Shown one piece after another: positions 43,413-50,888 of a stretch of DNA of 64,000 nucleotides (position 1 is the first letter of the stretch; the number at the start of each line of letters is the position of its first letter). The notes below the pieces were generated by a model. It saw nothing but the letters and a program-made list of their open reading frames with translations, ran no database searches and was not told the DNA's origin. Origin of the DNA: Nocardia vulneris (lineage in GTDB: Bacteria > Actinomycetota > Actinomycetes > Mycobacteriales > Mycobacteriaceae); the NCBI RefSeq assembly GCF_001613425.1, contig NZ_BDCI01000053.1, positions 1-64,000 on the forward strand, given 5' to 3'. Both the position numbers and the translations under genes were made by a program.

Positions 43413-45121
43413 AGAAACTCCAATGGGATGTCGAGATGACGGGACCGCAGCCATTCGCCGAGTCCTTTGGCCTGTGGGTCGAATCGGGCCTGATAGGCGA
43501 CGCCCTGTCCGAGCAGTCCCTCGATGATGAAGTTGACCGCGCGCAGATTGGGCAGCACATGCCGGGTCACGGTCAGCGCGGCAGCCTCGGGCAGCAGCTC
43601 TTTCACCCGGTCGACGGTGAGTGTGTGCACCAGCCAACGCCATTGGTCCTCGGTGCGCACCCAGACCCCGACATTGGCGTTGCCGCCCTTGTCGCCGCTG
43701 CGCGCCAGCGCGATGCTGCCGAGCGGCGCACGCCGGGTTTCCCTGTCCGCCAATGGTTCCGGCAGCGCGGGCGCGTCCACCTCGGCGAGCGCCAGCGTGT
43801 CCGCGGCGGGCGCGATATCGGTGCGCGAACCATCCGGCAGCACCGCGACGTGCGGCACCTCGGTGGCCGCGACGTAGCCCGGCGTGTAGACGCCGTAGGG
43901 TGAACCGTTGCCGGGCAACGTGGTGAAGCTGCATCCCGGGTAGCTGGCGAGCGCCAATTCGACGGCGACGCTGGAGAAGGCACGGCCCACCTTGTTCGGG
44001 TCGGCGTCGCGCACCACACAGCGCAGCAGCGCGCTGGCCTGCTCCTCGGTGTCGGCATCGGGCCGGTCCAGGCGGGCCAGTGTCCAGTCCAGCTCCGCAG
44101 GCTTGGTCGGCAGCCAGGACGCCAACTGCCGCTGTGCCAGTTCGGCTTTCGCCTCGATGTCGAGTCCGGTGAGGATGAAGGCCATCTCGTTGCGGAAGCC
44201 GCCCAGGGTATTCAACGAGACCTTCAGCGTGTCGGGCGGAGCCTCGCCGGCGACACCGCTGATCAACACCCGGTCCGGCCCGTCGGCGGCGAGTCGCACG
44301 GTGTCCAGCCGGGAGGTGACATCCGGCCCGGCGTAGCGCGCGCCCTGGATCTCGTACATGAGCTGCGCCGCGACCGTGTCGACCGTGACCGCGCCGCCGG
44401 TGCCCTCGTGCTTGGTGATGACGCTGCTGCCGTCCCTGCGGATTTCGGCGATCGGGAAGCCGGGCCGGCCGAGATCGGCGAGTTCGGTGAAGAAGGCGAA
44501 GTTGCCGCCGGTGGCCTGGGTGCTGCACTCGATCACGTGCCCGGCCACCACCGCACCCGCCAGCTGGTCGTAATCGGTTCGGCCCCAGCCGAAGTGGGCG
44601 GCCGCCGGGCCGACGACCACCGACGCGTCGGTGACCCGGCCGGTCACCACGATATCGGCGCCGGCGTGCAGGCATTCGACGATGCCCCAGGCGCCGAGGT
44701 AGGCATTGGCGGTGAGCGGGGCGCCGAGGCCGAGTTCGCTTGCGCGCCCGACCAGATCGTCACCTTCGACGTAGGCGATCTTGGCGTCGAGGCCGAGGTC
44801 CGCGGCCACCTCGCGCAGTCGCTCCGCCAGCCCCGCGGGATTCAGACCGCCCGCGTTCGCGACGATCTGCACGTTGCGTTCCAACGCCAGCCCGAGGCAG
44901 TCCTCGAGCTGTTTGACGAAGGTCTTGGCGTAACCGAGGCTCGGGTCCTTCATCCGGTCCCGGCCGAGGATCAGCATGGTCAATTCGGCGAGGTAGTCCC
45001 CGGTGAGCACGTCGAGCTGCCCACCTTCGAGCATCTCGCGCATCGCGCTGAACCGATCGCCGTAGAAGCCGGAACAGTTGCCGATCCGGAGGACCTCCGG
45101 ATTCGCGGCCAGCGTACTCAT
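43409..45121 (-). CDS. AtuA-like acyclic-terpene-utilisation family protein (DUF1446)
   Basis: A 570-residue protein of the AtuA/DUF1446 family, whose enzymatic role is still unassigned. Typical segments are LRIGNCSGFYGDRFSAMREML at the start, IVANAGGLNPAGLAERL, VTGRVTDASVVVGPAAAHFGW and HVIECSTQATGGNFAFF. The last about 110 residues form the AtuA-associated domain (IALARSGDKGGNANVGVW). Atu genes degrade citronellol/geraniol in Pseudomonas, but the family is wider than that. As first gene of the operon it lies about 110 bp from a palindromic candidate operator. It corresponds to Rv0976c. Confidence 0.88.
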   Translation of the reverse strand: MSTLAANPEVLRIGNCSGFYGDRFSAMREMLEGGQLDVLTGDYLAELTMLILGRDRMKDPSLGYAKTFVKQLEDCLGLALERNVQIVANAGGLNPAGLAERLREVAADLGLDAKIAYVEGDDLVGRASELGLGAPLTANAYLGAWGIVECLHAGADIVVTGRVTDASVVVGPAAAHFGWGRTDYDQLAGAVVAGHVIECSTQATGGNFAFFTELADLGRPGFPIAEIRRDGSSVITKHEGTGGAVTVDTVAAQLMYEIQGARYAGPDVTSRLDTVRLAADGPDRVLISGVAGEAPPDTLKVSLNTLGGFRNEMAFILTGLDIEAKAELAQRQLASWLPTKPAELDWTLARLDRPDADTEEQASALLRCVVRDADPNKVGRAFSSVAVELALASYPGCSFTTLPGNGSPYGVYTPGYVAATEVPHVAVLPDGSRTDIAPAADTLALAEVDAPALPEPLADRETRRAPLGSIALARSGDKGGNANVGVWVRTEDQWRWLVHTLTVDRVKELLPEAAALTVTRHVLPNLRAVNFIIEGLLGQGVAYQARFDPQAKGLGEWLRSRHLDIPLEFL

Positions 45122-45229
45122 CAGCGGGTATGCCTCCTCTGCGGTGCCGGACCGGCGGGGCGCAGCCGCGTGCCGCACCCGTGAAGTCCGCGTTCCGGGG
45201 TTCAGCATCACACCGCGCACAGAAAAAAG

Positions 45230-45245
45230 CAAGCGCGCGTGCTTG
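45230..45245 (-). promoter_or_regulatory. candidate TetR operator before the acyl-CoA cluster
   Basis: CAAGCGCGCGTGCTTG is a 16-bp imperfect palindrome (14 of 16 positions symmetric), with AA and TT runs just outside. It sits about 110 bp upstream of the AtuA-like ATG, in the divergent gap with the small membrane protein. It could be bound by the TetR protein at the operon's end. This is inferred from position only. Confidence 0.45.
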
Positions 45246-45311
45246 TTAATCGGCAGTGGGTCAGATCACCGCAGGAAGCGCGTGCGAAGCGAGTCATCAG
45301 GACAGAGCACA

Positions 45312-45482
45312 ATGGGCCCCGTGTCTACTGATGTCACCGTGATTCTCTTGATCGCCCTGGCCGGATTCCTGCTCGGCGGGGCGTATACGACGTGGAAGAC
45401 CGCGCGACCGCTGTCGATCGCACTCGGGGTCTGCGCGGTACTCGCCGCGGCGGGCGGCATCACCTGGTGGGTCGGATCCTGA
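45312..45482 (+). CDS. small two-helix membrane protein, 56 aa
   Basis: Fifty-six residues, almost entirely two membrane helices: VTVILLIALAGFLLGGAYTTW and a second of about 18 residues ending GITWWVGS. A basic turn (KTARPL) lies between them. Such short hydrophobic hairpins are common in actinobacteria and are often conserved without known role. ATG 45312 is used; GTG 45321 is an alternative. It converges on the cyclase gene with a 1-bp gap. Confidence 0.65.
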   Translation: MGPVSTDVTVILLIALAGFLLGGAYTTWKTARPLSIALGVCAVLAAAGGITWWVGS

Positions 45483-45483
45483 C

Positions 45484-46455
45484 TCAGTTCTCGGACAGCC
45501 GGAAGATGCGCAGGTCCTCGGGGACCCCGCTGAGCGGCGCGGCGAAGAAGCTGCGGCGGTACGGCTTCACGGCGTAGCCCAGTTCCGCGAGCGTCTCCGG
45601 CCGCAGCGACTGCAACGTCGCCTCGGACAGCATGGTGTTGCCGTTGCCGCCCGCCTCCATCACCCGGGCCGCGATGGTGACGTCCACGCCGAGCCAGTCG
45701 CCGCCGATCTCCCGCGGCGAGCCGGTGTGCAGGCCGATCCGCATCTGCGGGCGGTAGTCCCGCACCTTCACGTCGGCCAGGTTGCGCTTGGCGTTGATCG
45801 CGGCCCGGACCGCGCGCTCGGCGGACGGGAACACCGCCATGACGCCGTCACCCATCCGCTTGACCACCTGACCGCCGCGCTCGGCGATCGGCGGCTCGAT
45901 CGCCTTGGCCACGCGGCGGAGCAACTCCAAGGTCGCCTCGTCGCCCGCGGACAGCGACCAACTGGAGAACGCGACCAGGTCGGTGAACATGACGGTTATC
46001 TCTTGGTTACCTTTGCCGCGGCCGACACGCTCCAGCATCGCCTGCCAGACCTGCAGCGCACCGAAACCGATCTCCCTGGCCGCGCTGGGGGTGTCGCCGA
46101 CCAGCTTGTCCGCGGCGCGCGCGACGGCCCGCGCACCACCGGGGCCCGAAACCGACAGCGGGTCACCGAAAGAAGGGTCACCGGGCAGCTGCTCCCGCGC
46201 TTTGCGGAGCACTCCGATGAGATCTTTCCGGTTGTTCGCCGCGTTCATCAGCGTGGACAGCTGACCTTTGCGCAGCCCCGCGCGGGAGCGGCGGATCGGG
46301 CCGTCCGCGTCCGCGGGTACCAGCGGGATGACGACCTCGGGTGGAAGGGCATCCTCGCCCTCCGAATCCGACCCGGGCGCAGCACCGCCGGAAGGTGTTT
46401 CGCTCACGTGCAGAGGGTATCTCAGCCGTCCCGCGGCTGGTGGATCGCTGATCAT
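45484..46455 (-). CDS. class III adenylate/guanylate cyclase-like protein
   Basis: A 323-residue soluble protein. About 150 N-terminal residues carry an Ala/Pro-rich disordered start and a helical region (SRAGLRKGQLSTLMNAANNRKDLIG). The cyclase homology domain then begins at ITVMFTDLVAFSSWS (metal Asp D159), with GDGVMAVF holding the second metal Asp (D203). The motif normally V-N-x-A-A-R reads VTIAAR (T260, R264), so the transition-state Asn is replaced by Thr. Activity may be altered. ATG 46455, preceded by GGGAGG and AAGGTGG, is preferred; GTG 46407 is an alternative. Confidence 0.85.
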   Translation of the reverse strand: MISDPPAAGRLRYPLHVSETPSGGAAPGSDSEGEDALPPEVVIPLVPADADGPIRRSRAGLRKGQLSTLMNAANNRKDLIGVLRKAREQLPGDPSFGDPLSVSGPGGARAVARAADKLVGDTPSAAREIGFGALQVWQAMLERVGRGKGNQEITVMFTDLVAFSSWSLSAGDEATLELLRRVAKAIEPPIAERGGQVVKRMGDGVMAVFPSAERAVRAAINAKRNLADVKVRDYRPQMRIGLHTGSPREIGGDWLGVDVTIAARVMEAGGNGNTMLSEATLQSLRPETLAELGYAVKPYRRSFFAAPLSGVPEDLRIFRLSEN

Positions 46456-46637
46456 GGCCACCTTGCTACCTCCCGACGGACGCAGCGGGCACGACATTGG
46501 GGCCGCCGATGGATAACGAGCTGGTTGCTGGTTCGAACTGTACCCGCGGATCCGGCCCCGCTGAAGCGACGTGATTCACAGTTTCCGCGATGTTCACAGT
46601 GCCCGCCGACCGGCCATAATGCCCTCGGCCGAAACCT

Positions 46638-46676
46638 CATCGGCCCGGCGCGAAGGGGATTCGCACCGGGCCGATG
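46638..46676. terminator. large hairpin in the 331-bp gap before the cyclase gene
   Basis: An 11-bp perfect stem (CATCGGCCCGG / CCGGGCCGATG) continues past one mismatch into GCGAA/TTCGC with a GGGGA loop, giving about 16 paired bases. It lies between the ABC permease end and the cyclase start. It may be a distal terminator for the ABC operon or an RNA element. The rest of the gap holds only the cyclase promoter region and the smaller hairpin at 46748. Confidence 0.55.
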
Positions 46677-46747
46677 ATCACACCGTCCACCGGGCAGTGG
46701 CGGGCGGTGCAGGGGCGCGCGGACCTCCCGACAAGGTCGGCGCCCCG

Positions 46748-46777
46748 ACCCGAGTGGCGAGGGAGGGCGACTCGGGT
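46748..46777 (-). terminator. hairpin just after the ABC permease gene
   Basis: A perfect 8-bp stem (ACCCGAGT / ACTCGGGT) with a 14-nt loop begins 10 bp after the permease stop. It is a plausible first terminator of the ABC operon. Confidence 0.5.
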
Positions 46778-46786
46778 AGTTCCAGG

Positions 46787-47548
46787 TCAGGCGTCGCGCT
46801 GGTTCACCAGAACCAGTGCGGCGCCGTAGACGATCGCCGTGAAGGCGGCGAAGTAGAGCAGGCTGCCCCACGGACCCCAGTGCCAGTTGGCGCCGGAATC
46901 CGAGACGCTCAGGAAGTGGCTGGCGTTCTGGAACGGCAGGAACGGTCCCACGTTGCGCCCGAAGCTGCCGAACGCGCCGAGCAGCGGCTCGATCAGCAGC
47001 GACCAGAGCACGATCAGCGAGATCGCGGCCGCGGACTGCCGGACCAGCACACCGACGCCGATCGCGACGGCGATCATGAGGAAGGCGTAGATCGGGATGC
47101 CGTAGACCGCCCGCCACTGTCCGTCCAGGGCCAGATCGGCGTTCGAGGCCGAGCCCGCGATCGCCTTGGCCACGCCGACGGCGAGGAAGGCCAGGATCGT
47201 GGTGAGCACGGCGCTGAAGACGCCGACCAGCGCGGTCTTGGTCAACAGCACCTTGGTGCGGTTGGGCACCGCCTGGAAGGTGGTCCGGATGACGCCGAAG
47301 CGGTACTCGCTGGTCACGGTCAACGCGGCCATGATCATCAGCACCATCACGCCGAACCCGACGACACCCGAGGTCGCGGTGCTCACGTCCAGATTCGGGG
47401 TGCCCTGCGCGGGCTCGTCCCCGGAGGACTTGACCACCAGGGAGAACAGCGCGGCGAGGCCGAGACCGAGGGCGACGACGACCGCCGAGCACCACCAGGG
47501 CGACCTGGTCGAGGTGAGCTTGATTCGTTCTGCTGCCAGCACGCCCAT
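46787..47548 (-). CDS. ABC transporter permease, ABC-2 type
   Basis: A 253-residue membrane protein with six predicted helices, starting MGVLAAERIKLTSTRSPWW, the standard start of actinobacterial ABC-2 permeases. It contains the conserved ALTVTSEYRFGVIRTTFQAVPNR loop after TM2, which couples to the ATPase. The ATG at 47548 overlaps the ATPase stop, so the pair is translated together. The family exports antibiotics, lipids or peptides; the substrate is unknown. The frame is open far upstream, but that part is a shadow of the ATPase gene. Confidence 0.9.
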   Translation of the reverse strand: MGVLAAERIKLTSTRSPWWCSAVVVALGLGLAALFSLVVKSSGDEPAQGTPNLDVSTATSGVVGFGVMVLMIMAALTVTSEYRFGVIRTTFQAVPNRTKVLLTKTALVGVFSAVLTTILAFLAVGVAKAIAGSASNADLALDGQWRAVYGIPIYAFLMIAVAIGVGVLVRQSAAAISLIVLWSLLIEPLLGAFGSFGRNVGPFLPFQNASHFLSVSDSGANWHWGPWGSLLYFAAFTAIVYGAALVLVNQRDA

Positions 47549-48492
47549 CAGAGCGCACCTCCCATCGCCTGGTCGAGGCCTTCGCCGTGGTACTGCACCG
47601 CGCCGCCGGTCATCCGCATGAACGCTTCCTCCAGCGAGGCGCGCTGCGGCGCGAGCTCGAACAGCGTGATGTCGTTCGCGCCGGCCAGCTTGCCGACCGC
47701 GTCGCTGGCCACCCCCGCCACGACGAGCGCGGGCCCGTCCTGGCCGCTGCCGTCTTCGCGCACGGTCATGCCGTTGGAGGTGAGCAGGCTGCGCAACTGG
47801 TCGAGCTGCGGACTGCGCACGCGCACCGACTGTTCGGAGGCACGCTCGATGAATTCCTGAGTGGTGGTGTCGGAGATCAGCTGTCCGCGCCCGATCACCA
47901 CGAGGTGTTCGGCGGTCTGCGCCATCTCCGAGAGCAGGTGGCTGGAGACCAGCACGGTGCGGCCCTCGGCGGCCAGGCGCTGCATGAACCGGCGGATCCA
48001 CAGGATGCCCTCCGGGTCGAGGCCGTTGACCGGCTCGTCGAACAGCAAAACCTGTGGGTCGCCGAGCAGCGCGCCGGCCAGGCCGAGCCGCTGCGACATG
48101 CCGAGCGAGAAACCGCCCGCGGTCTTGCCCGCCACCTCGGACAGGCCGACCAGTCGCAGCACCTCCTCCACCCGCGACTTCGGGATGTCGTTGGAGGCGG
48201 CCATCCACTCGAGGTGGGCGCGCGCCGAACGGTTCGGATGCACCCACTTGGCATCGAGCAGCGCGCCGACGGTGCGCAGCGGATGGTCCAGTTCCCGGTA
48301 TGGCTTGCCCAAGATGTGCGCGGTCCCCGCGGTGGGCTTGTCCAGCCCGAGGATCATTCGCATCGTCGTCGACTTACCGGCGCCGTTCGGGCCCAGGAAC
48401 CCCGTCACCTGTCCGGGTCGAACGGTGAAGGAGAGATCCTGAACCGCGACGGTCTGCCCGTAGTGCTTGGTCAGCCCTCTCAGCTCGATCAT
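47548..48492 (-). CDS. ABC transporter ATP-binding protein
   Basis: A 314-residue ATPase. Walker A is GPNGAGKST near residue 34, the signature is FSLGMSQRLGLAGALL and Walker B is VLLFDEPVNGLD. The H-loop is in SSHLLSEM. The last about 95 residues are the DUF4162-like accessory domain usual in DrrA/CcmA-type exporters. ATG 48492 (MIELRGLTKHYG) is the family start; ATG 48504 is also open. It powers the permease encoded immediately downstream. A 20-bp palindrome and a direct repeat lie upstream and probably control the operon. Confidence 0.92.
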   Translation of the reverse strand: MIELRGLTKHYGQTVAVQDLSFTVRPGQVTGFLGPNGAGKSTTMRMILGLDKPTAGTAHILGKPYRELDHPLRTVGALLDAKWVHPNRSARAHLEWMAASNDIPKSRVEEVLRLVGLSEVAGKTAGGFSLGMSQRLGLAGALLGDPQVLLFDEPVNGLDPEGILWIRRFMQRLAAEGRTVLVSSHLLSEMAQTAEHLVVIGRGQLISDTTTQEFIERASEQSVRVRSPQLDQLRSLLTSNGMTVREDGSGQDGPALVVAGVASDAVGKLAGANDITLFELAPQRASLEEAFMRMTGGAVQYHGEGLDQAMGGAL

Positions 48493-48548
48493 GACGACCA
48501 GCATTCCCGAAAATCAGGCGACGCGCGTCACTAGAAGGTGTCGATTTC

Positions 48549-48601
48549 GATCATCCTCGAGGATGATCCACACCCTGACGAGCTGCTACCCGCACCCTGA
48601 C
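48549..48601 (-). promoter_or_regulatory. palindrome and direct repeats upstream of the ABC operon
   Basis: GATCATCCTCGAGGATGATC (48549-48568) is a perfect 20-bp palindrome. Next to it CACCCTGAC is repeated at 48571-48579 and 48593-48601, 22 bp apart, in the direction reading toward the ABC genes as GTCAGGGTG. Direct repeats at two helical turns are typical of response-regulator sites. The palindrome suggests a second dimeric factor. Confidence 0.5.
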
Positions 48602-48604
48602 AAA

Positions 48605-48628
48605 CCCCCGAAGATCACGTATCGGGGG
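48605..48628 (-). terminator. terminator of the thiO-thiS-thiG operon
   Basis: A 7-bp GC stem (CCCCCGA / TCGGGGG) with a 10-nt loop lies 24 bp after the thiG stop. On the minus strand it is followed by TTTGT. This is a regular intrinsic terminator layout. Confidence 0.65.
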
Positions 48629-48652
48629 TCATCCTGCAGAGATAGGCGCTGG

Positions 48653-49417
48653 TCAGAGCGCGGGTGAAGAGGCCTGCGCCCAGAACCGCTTCGGGATCCG
48701 GCCCGCCTGCCTGGCCAGGTATCCGGCCCGCACCGCGGCGGCCATCGCCTCGGCCATCAACTCCGGTTGACGCGCCCTGGTCACCGCGGTCGCCAGCAGC
48801 ACCGCCGAGCAGCCCAGTTCCATGGCGAGCGCGGCGTCGCTCGCGGTGCCGATGCCCGCGTCCAGGATGACCGGGACCTTCGCCTCGGCGACGATCATCT
48901 CGATGTTGTGCGGGTTGCCGATGCCCAGGCCGGTGCCGATCGGCGCGCCGAGCGGCATCACCGCGACACAGCCCGCCTCCTCCAGCCGGCGCGCCAGGAT
49001 CGGGTCGTCGCTGGTGTAGGGCAGCACGGTGAAGCCGTCGTCGACCAATTGTTCGGCGGCGGTGAGCAATTCGACCGGATCGGGCAGCAGCGTGCGCTCG
49101 TCGGCGACCACCTCGAGCTTCACCCAGTCGGTGCCGAGCGCCTCCCGGGCCAGTTGCGCGGTGAGCACCGCCTCGGCCGCGGTGCGGCAGCCCGCCGTAT
49201 TGGGCAGCGGCTGAATATCCAAGCGCTTCAACAGATCCAGCACGCCGGTGCCGCCCGCGGCATCCACCCGGCGCATGGCGACGGTGGTCAGCTCGGTGCC
49301 CGAGGCGACCAGCGCCTCCTCCAGCACCGCGAGGTTGTCCGCCCCGCCGGTGCCCATGATGAGCCGGGAACCGAACTCGCGGTCCGCGATGCGCAGCGGG
49401 GCGTATGCCTCAGCCAC
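48653..49417 (-). CDS. thiG: thiazole synthase ThiG
   Basis: A 254-residue TIM-barrel enzyme. It joins 1-deoxyxylulose 5-phosphate, dehydroglycine and the ThiS thiocarboxylate into the thiazole phosphate of thiamine. Family segments are FGSRLIMGTGG, TTVAMRRVD, PNTAGCRTAAEAV, TDWVKLEV with the Schiff-base Lys, GAPIGTGLGI and LDAGIGTASDAALAMELG. The start is GTG 49417, overlapping the thiS end by 8 bp. It is the last gene of the thiO-thiS-thiG operon, in the order seen in M. tuberculosis (Rv0415-Rv0417). Confidence 0.95.
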   Translation of the reverse strand: MAEAYAPLRIADREFGSRLIMGTGGADNLAVLEEALVASGTELTTVAMRRVDAAGGTGVLDLLKRLDIQPLPNTAGCRTAAEAVLTAQLAREALGTDWVKLEVVADERTLLPDPVELLTAAEQLVDDGFTVLPYTSDDPILARRLEEAGCVAVMPLGAPIGTGLGIGNPHNIEMIVAEAKVPVILDAGIGTASDAALAMELGCSAVLLATAVTRARQPELMAEAMAAAVRAGYLARQAGRIPKRFWAQASSPAL

Positions 49418-49628
49418 CCTGGACCGCCGTGAGCACCTCGATCTGCCAGCCCCGCCCGACCGGTTCGTCCCAGCGGGACTTGGGGAACACCGCGCCGTCC
49501 ACCGCGAGCGCGATGCCCTGACAGGGCAGCTCGAGGCGGCTCAGCAACTCACGCACGGTGAGGGTCTCGGCGAACTCGTGATCGGTACCGTTCACGGTGA
49601 CGCCGATGGGGACGGATGTCGAAGTCAT
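49410..49628 (-). CDS. thiS: sulfur carrier protein ThiS
   Basis: A 72-residue ubiquitin-like sulfur carrier ending in the required Gly-Gly. It contains VNGTDHEFAETLTVRELLSRL, then GIALAVDGAVFPKSRWDE, the typical ThiS strand order. The C-terminus is adenylated and thiocarboxylated, and supplies sulfur to ThiG. The start ATG overlaps the thiO stop (ATGA) and its end overlaps the thiG start, so all three genes are translationally coupled. Confidence 0.95.
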   Translation of the reverse strand: MTSTSVPIGVTVNGTDHEFAETLTVRELLSRLELPCQGIALAVDGAVFPKSRWDEPVGRGWQIEVLTAVQGG

Positions 49629-50719
49629 CGAACTCCTCCTGCGGATGACAAGGACGGCGGGTGAGCCGTCGAAAAGCGTTGCGGGTCGGCGTGTTCCGCC
49701 TCGGGCAACGGGGTTCCGGCGAGCTGGGCGAGCACCGCGTCCACGGTCAGCGGCATGGTGAGCATGCCGTTGCGGCCGTGGCCGGTGGCCGCGATGATCC
49801 GGTCGGTGAGCCTGCCGAGCAGCGGCAGGTTGTCCGGTGTGCCGGGGCGCGCGCCGGCGCTCGCCTCGGCCAGCTCGTATTCGCCGATGCTCGGGAATAT
49901 CGCCTCGGCGTCGGCGATCAGATCGCGGACCCCGGCGACGGTCACCGTCGTGTCGAAACCCGCCTCGTATTGGGTTGCGCCGACCACGATTCCGTCGGCG
50001 CGCGGGACCAGGTACACCGCCCGGCCGTGCACCCTGGCCCGGATCACCCGCTGCGGCGCGGGCGCCACGCCGGGCCGCTGCCGCAGCCGCAGGATCTCGC
50101 CCTTGACCGGGCGGACCGGCAGCCCGGGCCACAGCCGGGCCGAGGCGGCGCCGGCGGCGAGCACGATCTGATCGTGGTCGAGTGCGTCGAGCGAGTCGAC
50201 CGATTCGGCGCGGATCCGCACCCCGGCGGCCTCGGCCGCCTGGCGCAATCCGGCCACCAGCCGTCGATTGTCGATCGCGGGCTCGGCGGGCGCGTGCAGT
50301 CCGGCACGCACCGTGCGCGCCAACGACGGCTCCAGCGCGCGGACGCCCGCGCGATCCAGCAGCCGCAGGTCGTGGCCGCGGCCGCCGACCCAGTCCGCCA
50401 CGGTGCGCAGGTCCGCGACGTCGGCGGCATCGAGCGCGACGGTCAGGGTCGCATCGGCCACCAGGACCGTTACCCCGGTGGCGGCCTCGATCCGGGCGGC
50501 GAACTCGGGCCAGCGGGCCAGTGCGGCGGCGCCGAAATCGAGCACCCGATCCTCGCCGGGCCAGCCTTCCGACAGCGGAGCGAGCATCCCGCCCGCCACC
50601 CAGGAGGCCCCGGATCCGACGGCGGGATCGAACAGGGTGACCGACCAGCCGGCCTCGGCGGCCCGACAGGCCACGCCGAGTCCGATGACGCCGCCACCGA
50701 CGACGGCCAGCGTCCGCAT
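49625..50719 (-). CDS. thiO: glycine oxidase ThiO
   Basis: A 364-residue FAD amine oxidase. The dinucleotide-binding motif VVGGGVIGLGVACRAAEAG is at the N-terminus, and GSGASWVAGGMLAP and GHGRNGMLTMPLTVDAV near the end are typical of ThiO. It oxidises glycine to iminoacetate for thiazole formation. The ATG at 50719 follows GGTGGAACGG. The open frame reaches 50941, but that extension overlaps the divergent thiE start and is not coding. The end of ThiO overlaps thiS by 4 bp. Confidence 0.93.
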   Translation of the reverse strand: MRTLAVVGGGVIGLGVACRAAEAGWSVTLFDPAVGSGASWVAGGMLAPLSEGWPGEDRVLDFGAAALARWPEFAARIEAATGVTVLVADATLTVALDAADVADLRTVADWVGGRGHDLRLLDRAGVRALEPSLARTVRAGLHAPAEPAIDNRRLVAGLRQAAEAAGVRIRAESVDSLDALDHDQIVLAAGAASARLWPGLPVRPVKGEILRLRQRPGVAPAPQRVIRARVHGRAVYLVPRADGIVVGATQYEAGFDTTVTVAGVRDLIADAEAIFPSIGEYELAEASAGARPGTPDNLPLLGRLTDRIIAATGHGRNGMLTMPLTVDAVLAQLAGTPLPEAEHADPQRFSTAHPPSLSSAGGVR

Positions 50720-50888
50720 CCGTTCCACCTGCCTTTGTATCTGGTCGGCGACGTTCCGGGCGCCTTCCTGGTCACCCGCGCCCGAACTCCGGCGGGCCGC
50801 CGTGCGCGGCCATCGCGCGAGCGGCCGGCGGGCCCGGCGCTCGTGCCGCCGTTCGCTTCCCCACGGTAGCGCGGCTACGGTCGAAGGC

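Noticed and set aside
50720..50888. Possible TPP riboswitch between thiO and thiE
   Set aside because: The conserved THI-box core sequences are not visible on either strand. A short GTAGC/GCTAC hairpin near 50865 alone is not enough.
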